A stretch of 64,000 nucleotides of DNA. Source: Ochotona curzoniae (lineage: Eukaryota; Chordata; Mammalia; Lagomorpha; Ochotonidae). The position numbers were made by a program, and so were the translations under genes. The number at the start of each line of letters is the position of its first letter. Position 1 is the first letter of the stretch. The notes under the pieces were generated by a model. That model was not told where the DNA came from, ran no database searches, and worked only from the letters and a program-made list of their open reading frames with translations. Shown here one piece after another: positions 32,701-44,700 of the stretch. Location of the stretch: the NCBI RefSeq assembly GCF_017591425.1, contig NW_024467119.1, forward strand, positions 81,460,894-81,524,893, written 5' to 3'.

Positions 32701-35700
32701 TTGTGCAATGTCCATGGAGCCCAGGATGATGCAATCAAGCCTGTTGAGCACCCACACAAACAAGGATGCAGATCCTCAGTCCAGGCGCTAACAACTAGAC
32801 ATGCAGAGACAAGTTCAGCGCCCAAGCCATTTTCAGCTACCATGGAAAAGGACGGCTCTGGCAGCACATATGCCTGAAAGTGTATGTGATCCCTGGGGAA
32901 CTGAGCATGTGGGTGAATGGCAATATTCGAATTGGCCAGCAGGGGACTTCCAGTGCCAAAACGACTCCACTTGGCTCATTCACTTCACATACCATCAGCT
33001 TGTGGAGCAGATCTAGAGGGAAACCCTCTTTGGTCACTTGTTGTGCAATGTCCATGGAGCCCAGGATGATGCAATCAAGCATGTTGAGCACCCACACAAA
33101 ACAAGGATGCAGATCCTCAGTCCAGGCGCTAACAACTCCACATCCAGAGACAAGTTCAGCGCCCAAGCCATTTTCAGCTACCATGGAAAAGGACGGCTCT
33201 GGCAGCACATATGCCTGAAAGTGTATGTGATCCCTGGGGAACTGAGCCTGTGGGTGAATGGCAATATTCGAACTGGCCAGCAGGGGTCTTCCAGTGCCAA
33301 AACGACTCCACTTGGCTCATTCACTTCACATACCATCAGCTTGTCGAGCAGATCTAGAGGGAAACCCTGTTTGGTCACTTCTTGTCCAATGTCCATGGAG
33401 CCCAGGATGATGCAATCAAGCATGTTGAGCACCCACACAAAACAAGGATGCAGATCCTCAGTCCAGGCGCTAACAACTAGACATGCAGAGACAAGTTCAG
33501 CGCCCAAGCCATTTTCAGCTACCATGGAAAAGGACGGCTCTGGCAGCACATATGCCTGAAAGTGTATGTGATCCCTGGGGAACTGAGCCTGTGGGTGAAT
33601 GGCAATATTCGAATTGGCCAGAAGGGGACTTCCAGTGCCAAAACGACTCCACTTGGCTCATTCACTTCACATACCATCAGCTTGTGGAGCAGATCTAGAG
33701 GGAAACCCTGTTTGGTCACTTCCTGTCCAATGTCCATGGAGCCCAGGATGATGCAATCAAGCATGTTGAGCACCCACACAAAACAAGGATGCAGATCCTC
33801 AGTCCAGGCGCTAACAACTCCACATCCAGAGGCAAGTTCAGCGCTCAAGCCATTTTCAGCTACCATGCAACATGAGGGCTCTGGCAGCACATATGCCTGA
33901 AAGTGTATGTGATCCCTGGGGAACTGAGTGTGTGGGTGAATGGCAATATTCGAATTGGCCAGCCGGGGTCTTCCAGTGCCAAAACGACTCCACTTGGCTC
34001 ATTCACTTCACATACCATCAGGTTGTGGAGCAGATGTTAGAGGGAAACCCTGTTTGGTCAGTTCTTGTCCAATGTCCATGGAGCCCAGGATGATGCAATC
34101 AAGCCTGTTGAGCACCCACACAAAACAAGGATGCAGATCCTCAGTCCAGGCGCTAACAACTAGACATGCAGAGACAAGTTCAGCGCCCAAGCCATTTTCA
34201 GCTACCATGCAACATGATGGCTCTGGCAGCACATATGCCTGAAAGTGTATGTGATCCATGGGGAACTGAGTGTGTTGGTGAATGGCAATATTCGAATTGG
34301 CCAGCAGGGATCTTCCAGTGCCAAAACGACTCCACTTGCTCATTCACTTCACATACCATCAGCTTGTGGAGCAGATCTAGAGGGAAACCCTCTTTGGTCA
34401 CTTCTTGTCCAATGTCCATGGAGCCCAGGATGATGCAATCAAGCATGTTGAGCACCCACACAAAACAAGGATGCAGATCCTCAGTCCAGGCGCTAACAAC
34501 TCCACATCCAGAGGCAAGTTCAGCGCTCAAGCCATTTTCAGCTACCATGGAAAATGATGGCTCTGGCAGCACATATGCCTGAAAGTGTATGTGATCCCTG
34601 GGGAACTGAGTGTGTGGGTGAATGGCAATATTCGAATTGGCCAGCAGGGGTCTTCCAGTGCCAAAACGACTCCACTTGGCTCATTCACTTCACATACCAT
34701 CAGCTTGTGGAGCAGATCTAGAGGGAAACCCTGTTTGGTCACTTGTTGTGCAATGTCCATGGAGCCCAGGATGATGCAATCAAGCCTGTTGAGCACCCAC
34801 ACAAAACAAGGATGCAGATCCTCAGTCCAGGCGCTAACAACTAGACATGCAGAGACAAGTTCAGCGCCCAAGCCATTTTCAGCTACCATGGAAAAGGACG
34901 GCTCTGGCAGCACATATGCCTGAAAGTGTATGTGATCCCTGGGGAACTGAGCCTGTGGGTGAATGGCAATATTCGAATTGGACAGCAGGGGACTTCCAGT
35001 GCAAAAACGACTCCACTTGGCTCATTCACTTCACATACCATCAGCTTGTGGAGCAGATCTAGAGGGAAACCCTCTTTGGTCACCTGTTGTGCAATGTCCA
35101 TGGAGCCCAGGATGATGCAATCAAGCATGTTGAGCACCCACACAAAACAAGGATGCAGATCCTCAGTCCAGGCGCTAACAACTCCACATCCAGAGACAAG
35201 TTCAGCGCCCAAGCCATTTTCAGCTACCATGGAAAAGGACGGCTCTGGCAGCACATATGCCTGAAAGTGTATGTGATCCCTGGGGAACTGAGTGTGTGGG
35301 TGAATGGCAATATTCGAATTGGCCAGCAGGGGACTTCCAGTGCCAAAACGACTCCACTTGGCTCATTCACTTCACATACCATCAGCTTGTGGAGCAGATC
35401 TAGAGGGAAACCCTGTTTGGTCACTTCTGTCCAATGTCCATGGAGCCCAGGATGATGCAATCAAGCATGTTGAGCACCCACACAAAACAAGGATGCAGAT
35501 CCTCAGTCCAGGCGCTAACAACTCCACAATCCAGAGACAAGTTCAGCGCTCAAGCCATTTTCAGCTACCATGCAACATGATGGCTCTGGCAGCACATATG
35601 CCTGAAAGTGTATGTGATCCCTGGGGAACTGAGTGTGTGGGTGAATGGCAATATTCGAATTGGCCAGCCGGGGTCTTCCAGTGCCAAAACGACTCCACTT

Positions 35701-38700
35701 GGCTCATTCACTTCACATACCATCAGCTTGTGGAGCAGATCTAGAGGGAAACCCTGTTTGGTCAGTTCTTGTCCAATGTCCATGGAGCCCAGGATGATGC
35801 AATCAAGCCTGTTGAGCACCCACACAAAACAAGGATGCAGATCCTCAGTCCAGGCGCTAACAACTAGACATGCAGAGACAAGTTCAGCGCCCAAGCCATT
35901 TTCAGCTACCATGCAACATGATGGCTCTGGCAGCACATATGCCTGAAAGTGTATGTGATCCCTGGGGAACTGAGCCTGTGGGTGAATGGCAATATTCGAA
36001 TTGGCCAGCAGGGGACTTCCAGTGCCAAAACGACTCCACTTGGCTCATTCACTTCACATACCATCAGCTTGTGGAGCAGATCTAGAGGGAAACCCTGTTT
36101 GGTCACTTCTTGTGCAATGTCCATGGAGCCCAGGATGATGCAATCAAGCATGTTGAGCACCCACACAAAACAAGATGCAGATCCTCAGTCCAGGCGTAAC
36201 AACTCCACATCCAGAGACAAGTTCAGCTCCCAAGCCATTTTCAGCTACCATGGAAAAGGACGGATCTGGCAGCACATATGCCTGAAAGTGTATGTGATCC
36301 ATGGGGAACTGAGCCTGTGGGTGAATGGCAATATTCGAATTGGCCAGAAGGGGACTTCCAGTGCCAAAATGACTCCACTTGGCTCTTTCACTTCACATAC
36401 CATCAGCTTGTGGAGCAGATCTAGAGGGAAACCCTCTTTGGTCACTTCTTGTCCAATGTCCATGGAGCCCAGGATGATGCAATCAAGCCTGTTGAGCACT
36501 CACACAAAACAAGGATGCAGATCCTCAGTCCAGGCGCTAACAACTCCACATCCAGAGGCAAGTTCAGCGCTCAAGCCATTTTCAGCTACCATGCAACATG
36601 ATGGCTCTGGCAGCACATATGCCTGAAAGTGTATGTGATCCCTGGTTAACTGAGTGTGGGTGAATGGCAACAATTGAATTGGCCAGCAGGGGTCTTCCAG
36701 TGCCAAAACGACTCCACTTGGCTCATTCACTTCACATACCATCAGCTTGTGGAGCAGATCTAGAGGGAAACCCTCTTTGGTCAGTTCTTGTCCAATGTCC
36801 ATGGAGCCCAGGATGATGCAATCAAGCCTGTTGAGCACCCACACGAAACAAGGATGCAGATCCTCAGTCCAGGCGCTAACAACTAGACATGCAGAGACAA
36901 GTTCAGCGCCCAAGCCATTTTCAGCTACCATGCAACATGATGGCTCTGGCAGCACATATGCCTGAAAGTGTATGTGATCCATGGGGAACTGAGTGTGTTG
37001 GTGAATGGCAATATTCGAATTGGCCAGAAGGGGACTTCCAGTGCCAAAACGACTCCACTTGGCTCATTCACTTCACATACCATCAGCTTGTGGAGCAGAT
37101 CTAGAGGGAAACCCTCTTTGGTCACTTCTTGTGCAATGTCCATGGAGCCCAGGATGATGCAATCAAGCCTGTTGAGCACCCACACAAAACAAGGATGCAG
37201 ATCCTCAGTCCAGGCGCTAACAACTAGACATGTAGAGACAAGTTCAGCGCCCAAGCCATTTTCAGCTACCATGGAAAAGGACGGCTCTGGCAGCACATAT
37301 GCCTGAAAGTGTATGTGATCCCTGGGGAACTGAGCCTGTGGGTGAATGGCAATATTCGAATTGGCCAGCAGGGGTCTTCCAGTGCCAAAACGACTCCACT
37401 TGGCTCATTCACTTCACATACCATCAGCTTGTGGAGCAGATCTAGAGGGAAACCCTCTTTGGTCACTTCTTGTGCAATGTCCATGGAGCCCAGGATGATG
37501 CAATCAAGCATGTTGAGCACCCACACAAAACAAGGATGCAGATCCTCAGTCCAGGCGCTAACAACTAGACATGCAGAGACAAGTTCAGCGCCCAAGCCAT
37601 TTTCAGCTACCATGGAAAAGGACGGCTCTGGCAGCACATATGCCTGAAAGTGTATGTGATCCCTGGGGAACTGAGCCTGTGGGTGAATGGCAATATTCGA
37701 ATTGGCCAGCAGGGGTCTTCCAGTGCCAAAACGACTCCACTTGGCTCATTCACTTCACATACCATCAGCTTGTGGAGCAGATCTAGAGGGAAACCCTGTT
37801 TGGTCACTTCTTGTGCAATGTCCATGGAGCCCAGGATGATGCAATCAAGCATGTTGAGCACCCACACAAAACAAGGATGCAGATCCTCAGTCCAGGCGCT
37901 AACAACTCCACATCCAGAGACAAGTTCAGCGCTCAAGCCATTTTCAGCTACCATGCAACATGATGGCTCTGGCAGCACATATGCCTGAAAGTGTATGTGA
38001 TCCCTGGTTAACTGAGTGTGGGTGAGTGGCAACAATTGAATTCGCCAGCAGTGGTCTTCCCGTGCCAAAACGACTCCACTTGGCTCATTCACTTCACATA
38101 CCATCAGCTTGTGGAGCAGATCTAGAGGGAAACCCTCTTTGGTCACTTCTTGTGCAATGTCCATGGAGCCCAGGATGATGCAATCAAGCATGTTGAGCAC
38201 CCACACAAAACAAGGATGCAGATCCTCAGTCCAGGCGCTAACAAATCCACATCCAGAGACAAGTTCAGCGCCCAAGCCATTTTCAGCTACCATGCAACAT
38301 GATGGCTCTGGCAGCACATATGCCTGAAAGTGTATGTGATCCCTGGGGAACTGAGTGTGTGGGTGAATGGCAATATTCGAATTGGCCAGCAGGGGTCTTC
38401 CAGTGCCAAAATGACTCCACTTGGCTCATTCACTTCACATACCATCAGCTTGTGGAGCAGATCTAGAGGGAAACCCTCTTTGGTCACTTCTTGTGCAATG
38501 TCCATGGAGCCCAGGATGATGCAATCAAGCATGTTGAGCACCCACACAAAACAAGGATGCAGATCCTCAGTCCAGGCGCTAACAACTAGACATGCAGAGA
38601 CAAGTTCAGCGCCCAAGCCATTTTCAGCTACCTTGCAACATGATGGCTCTGGCAGCACATATGCCTGAAAGTGTATGTGATCCCTGGGGAACTGAGCCTG

Positions 38701-41700
38701 TGGGTGAATGGCAATATTCGAATTGGCCAGCAGGGGTCTTCCAGTGCCAAAACGACTCCACTTGGCTCATTCACTTCACATACCATCAGCTTGTGGAGCA
38801 GATCTAGAGGGAAACCCTGTTTGGTCACTTCTTGTGCAATGTCCATGGAGCCCAGGATGATGCAATCAAGCATGTTGAGCACCCACACAAAACAAGGATG
38901 CAGATCCTCAGTCCAGGCGCTAACAACTAGACATGCAGAGACAAGTTCAGCGCCCAAGCCATTTTCAGCTACCATGGAAAAGGACGGCTCTGGCAGCACA
39001 TATGCCTGAAAGTGTATGTGATCCATGGGGAACTGAGCCTGTGGGTGAATGGCAATATTCGAATTGGCCAGAGGGGTCTTCCAGTGCCAAAATGACTCCA
39101 CTTGGCTCATTCACTTCACATACCATCAGCTTGTGGAGCAGATCTAGAGGGAAACCCCTTTGGTCACTTCCTGTCCAATGTCCATGGAGCCCAGGATGAT
39201 GCAATCAAGCCTGTTGAGCACTCACACAAAACAAGGATGCAGATCCTCAGTCCAGGCGTTAACAACTCCACATCCAGAGGCAAGTTCAGCGCTCAAGCCA
39301 TTTTCAGCTACCATGCAACATGATGGCTCTGGCAGCACATATGCCTGAAAGTGTATGTGATCCCTGGTTAACTGAGTGTGGGTGAATGGCAACAATTGAA
39401 TTGGCCAGCAGGGGTCTTCCAGTGCCAAAACGACTCCACTTGGCTCATTCACTTCACATACCATCAGCTTGTGGAGTAGATCTAGAGGGAAACCCTCTTT
39501 GGTCACTTCTTGTGCAATGTCCATGGAGCCCAGGATGATGCAATCAAGCATGTTGAGCACCCACACAAAACAAGGATGCAGATCCGCAGTCCAGGCGCTA
39601 ACAACTCGACATGCAGAGACAAGTTCAGCGCCCAAGCCATTTTCAGCTACCATGGAAAAGGACGGCTCTGGCAGCACATATGCCTGAAAGTGTATGTGAT
39701 CCCTGGGGAACTGAGTGTGTTGGTGAATGGCAATATTCGAATTGGCCAGCAGGGGTCTTCCAGTGCCAAAACGACTCCACTTGGCTCATTCACTTCACAT
39801 ACCATCAGCTGGTCGAGCAGATCTAGAGGGAAACCCTCTTTGGTCACTTCTTGTGCAATGTCCATGGAGCCCAGGATGATGCAATCAAGCCTGTTGAGCA
39901 CTCACACAAAACAAGGATGCAGATCCTCAGTCCAGGTGCTAACAACTCCACATCCAGAGGCAAGTTCAGCGCTCAAGCCATTTTCAGCTACCATGCAACA
40001 TGATGGCTCTGGCAGCACATATGCCTGAAAGTGTATGTGATCCCTGGTTAACTGAGTGTGGGTGAATGGCAACAATTGAATTGGCCAGCAGGGGTCTTCC
40101 AGTGCCAAAACGACTCCACTTGGCTCATTCACTTCACATACCATCAGCTTGTGGAGCAGATCTAGAGGGAAACCCTCTTTGGTCAGTTCTTGTCCAATGT
40201 CCATGGAGCCCAGGATGATGCAATCAAGCCTGTTGAGCACCCACACGAAACAAGGATGCAGATCCTCAGTCCAGGCGCTAACAACTCGACATCCAGAGAC
40301 AAGTTCAGCGCCCAAGCCATTTTCAGCTACCATGCAACATGATGGCTCTGGCAGCACATATGCCTGAAAGTGTATGTGATCCCTGGTTAACTGAGTGTGT
40401 GGTGAATGGCAATATTCGAATTGGCCAGCAGGGGTCTTCCAGTGCCAAAACGACTCCACTTGGCTGATTCACTTCACATACCATCAGCTTGTGGAGCAGA
40501 TCTAGAGGGAAACCCTCTTTGGTCACTTCTTGTCCAATGTCCATGGAGCCCAGGATGATGCAATCAAGCATGTTGAGCACCCACACAAAACAAGGATGCA
40601 GATCCTCAGTCCAGGCCCTAACAACTCCACATCCAGAGACAAGTTCAGCGCCCAAGCCATTTTCAGCTACCATGCAACATGATGGCTCTGGCAGCACATA
40701 TGCCTGAAAGTGTATGTGATCCCTGGGGAACTGAGTGTGTGGGTGAATGGCAATATTCGATTTGGCCAGCAGGGGTCTTCCAGTGCCAAAACGACTCCAC
40801 TTGGCTCATTCACTTCACATACCATCAGCTTGTGGAGCAGATCTAGAGGGAAACCCTCTTTGGTCACTTCTTGTGCAATGTCCATGGAGCCCAGGATGAT
40901 GCAATCAAGCATGTTGAGCACCCACACAAAACAAGGATGCAGATCCTCAGTCCAGGCGCTAACAACTAGACATGCAGAGACAAGTTCAGCGCCCAAGCCA
41001 TTTTCAGCTACCATGGAAATGGACGGCTCTGGCAGCACATATGCCTGAAAGTGTATGTGATCCCTGGGGAACTGACTGTGTGGGTGAATGGCAATATTCG
41101 AATTGGCCAGCAGGGGTCTTCCAGTGCCAAAACGACTCCACTTGGCTCATTCACTTCACATACCATCAGCTTGTGGAGCAGATCTAGAGGGAAACCCTCT
41201 TTGGTCACTTCTTGTGCAATGTCCATGGAGCCCAGGATGATGCAATCAAGCATGTTGAGCACCCACACAAAACAAGGATGCAGATCCTCAGTCCAGGCGC
41301 TAACAACTCCACATCCAGAGACAAGTTCAGCGCTCAAGCCATTTTCAGCTACCATGCAACATGATGGCTCTGGCAGCACATATGCCTGAAAGTGTATGTG
41401 ATCCCTGGTGAACTGAGTGTGGGTGAATGGCAACTTTTGAATTGGCCAGCAGTGGTCTTCCAGTGCCAAAACGACTCCACTTGGCTCATTCACTTCACAT
41501 ACCATCAGCTTGTGGAGCAGATCTAGAGGGAAACCCTCTTTGGTCACTTCTTGTGCCAATGTCCATGGAGCCCAGGATGATGCAATCAAGCATGTTGAGC
41601 ACCCACACAAAACAAGGATGCAGATCCTCAGTCCAGGCGCTAACAACTCCACATCCAGAGACAAGTTCAGCGCCCAAGCCATTTTCAGCTACCATGCAAC

Positions 41701-41729
41701 ATGATGGCTCTGGCAGCACATATGCCTGA

Positions 41730-44700
41730 AAGTGTATGGGATGCCTGGGAACTGAGTGTGTGGGTGAATGGCAATATTCGAATTGGCCAGCAGGGGTCTT
41801 CCAGTGCCAAAATGACTCACTTGGCTCATTCACTTCACATACCATCAGCTTGTGGAGCAGATCTAGAGGGAAACCCTCTTTGGTCACTTCTTGTCCAATG
41901 TCCATGGAGCCCAGGATGATGCAATCAAGCATGTTGAGCACCCACACAAAACAAGGATGCAGATCCTCAGTCCCAGGCGCTAACAACTCCACATCCAGAG
42001 ACAAGTTCAGCGCCCAAGCCATTTTCAGCTACCATGCAACATGATGGCTCTGGCAGCACATATGCCTGAAAGTGTATGTGATGCCTGGGGAACTGAGTGT
42101 GTGGGTGAATGGCAATATTCGAATTGGCCAGCAGGGGTCTTCCAGTGCCAAAACGACTCCACTTGGCTCATTCACTTCACATACCATCAGCTTGTGGAGC
42201 AGATCTAGAGGGAAACCCTGTTTGGTCACTTCTTGTCCAATGTCCATGGAGCCCAGGATGATGCAATCAAGCATGTTGAGCACCCACACAAAACAAGGAT
42301 GCAGATCCTCAGTCCAGGCGCTAACAACTCCACATCCAGAGACAAGTTCAGCGCCCAAGCCATTTTCAGCTACCATGCAACATGATGGCTCTGGCAGCAC
42401 ATATGCCTGAAAGTGTATGTGATGCCTGGGGAACTGAGTGTGTGGTGAATGGCAATATTCGAATTGGCCAGCAGGGGTCTTCCAGTGCCAAAACGACTCC
42501 ACTTGGCTCATTCACTTCACATACCATCAGCTTGTGGAGCAGATCTAGAGGGAAACCCTGTTTGGTCACTTCTTGTCCAATGTCCATGGAGCCCAGGATG
42601 ATGCAATCAAGCATGTTGAGCACCCACACAAAACAAGGATGCAGATCCTCAGTCCAGGCGCTAACAACTCCGCATCCAGAGACAAGTTCAGCGCCCAAGC
42701 CATTTTCAGCTACCATGCAACATGATGGCTCTGGCAGCACATATGCCTGAAAGTGTATGTGATGCCTGGGGAACTGAGTGTGTGGGTGAATGGCAATATT
42801 CGAATTGGCCAGCAGGGGTCTTCCAGTGCCAAAACGACTCCACTTGGCTCATTCACTTCACATACCATCAGCTTGTCGAGCAGATCTAGAGGGAAACCCT
42901 GTTTGCTCACTTCTTGTGCAATGTCCATGGAGCCCAGGATGATGCAATCAAGCATGTTGAGCACCCACACAAAACAAGGATGCAGATCCTCAGTCCAGGC
43001 GCTAACAACTCGAACATCCAGAGACAAGTTCAGCGCCCAAGCCATTTTCAGCTACCATGCAACATGATGGCTCTGGCAGCACATATGCCTGAAAGTGTAT
43101 GTGATGCCTGGGGAACTGAGTGTGTTGGTGAATGGCAATATTCGAATTGGCCAGCAGGGGTCTTCCAGTGCCAAAACGCACTCCACTTGGCTCATTCACT
43201 TCACATACCATCAGCTTGTGGAGCAGATCTAGAGGGAAACCCTCTTTGGTCACTTCTTGTGCAATGTCCATGGAGCCCAGGATGATGCAATCAAGCATGT
43301 TGAGCACCCACACAAAACAAGGATGCAGATCCTCAGTCCAGGCGCTAACAACTCCACATCCAGAGACAAGTTCAGCGCCCAAGCCATTTTCAGCTACCAT
43401 GCAACATGATGGCTCTGGCAGCACATATGCCTGAAAGTGTATGTGATGCCTGGGGAACTGAGTGTGTGGGTGAATGGCAATATTCGAATTGGCCAGCAGG
43501 GGTCTTCCAGTGCCAAAACGACTCCACTTGGCTCATTCACTTCACATACCATCAGCTTGTGGAGCAGATCTAGAGGGAAACCCTGTTTGGTCACTTCCTG
43601 TCCAATGTCCATGGAGCCCAGGATGATGCAATCAAGCATGTTGAGCACCCACACAAAACAAGGATGCAGATCCTCAGTCCAGGCGCTACCAACTCCACAT
43701 CCAGAGACAAGTTCAGCGCCCAAGCCATTTTCAGCTACCATGCAACAGGATGGCTCTGGCAGCACATATGCCTGAAAGAGTATGTGATGCCTGGGGAACT
43801 GAGCGTGGGTGAATGGCAATATTCGAATTGGCCAGCAGGGGTCTTCCAGTGCCAAAACGACTCCACTTGGCTCATTCACTTCACATACCATCAGCTTGTG
43901 GAGCAGATCTAGAGGGAAACCCTGTTTGGTCACTTCTTGTGCAATGTCCATGGAGCCCAGGATGATGCAATCAAGCATGTTGAGCACCCACACAAAACAA
44001 GGATGCAGATCCTCAGTCCAGGCGCTAACAACTCCACATCCAGAGACAAGTTCAGCGCCCAAGCCATTTTCAGCTACCATGCAACATGATGGCTCTGGCA
44101 GCACATATGCCTGAAAGTGTATGTGATGCCTGGGGAACTGAGTGTGTTGGTGAATGGCAATATTCGAATTGGCCAGCATGGGGTCTTCCAGTGCCAAAAC
44201 CACTCCACTTGGCTCATTCACTTCACATACCATCAGCTTGTGGAGCAGATCTAGAGGGAAACCCTGTTTGGTCACTTCTTGTCCAATGTCCATGGAGCCC
44301 AGATGATGCAATCAAGCATGTTGAGCACCCACACAAAACAAGGATGCAGATCCTCAGTCCAGGCGCTAACAACTCCACATCCAGAGACAAGTTCAGCGCC
44401 CAAGCCATTTTCAGCTACCATGCAACATGATGGCTCTGGCAGCACATATGCCTGAAAGTGTATGTGATGCCTGGGGAACTGAGTGTGTTGGTGAATGGCA
44501 ATATTCGAATTGGCCAGCAGGGGTCTTCCAGTGCCAAAACGACTCCACTTGGCTCATTCACTTCACATACCATCAGCTTGTGGAGCAGATCTAGAGGGAA
44601 ACCCTGTTTGGTCACTTCTTGTCCAATGTCCATGGAGCCCAGGATGATGCAATCAAGCATGTTGAGCACCCACACAAAACAAGGATGCAGATCCTCAGTC

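Larger units (their letters stand above)
17241..41729. repeat. satellite, divergent mosaic block (~72 units)
   Basis: Units here mostly read GTGATCCCTGGGG and mix alternative states at several sites: CTCTTTGG or CTGTTTGG, CTTGTGCAATG or CTTGTCCAATG, AGACATGC or CCACATCC, GCGCCC or GCGCTC, and ATGGAAAAGGACGG or ATGCAACATGATGG. The states are combined in many ways, with local duplicated multi-unit blocks at 9- and 11-unit offsets. No single higher-order repeat period covers the block. Confidence 0.85.
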
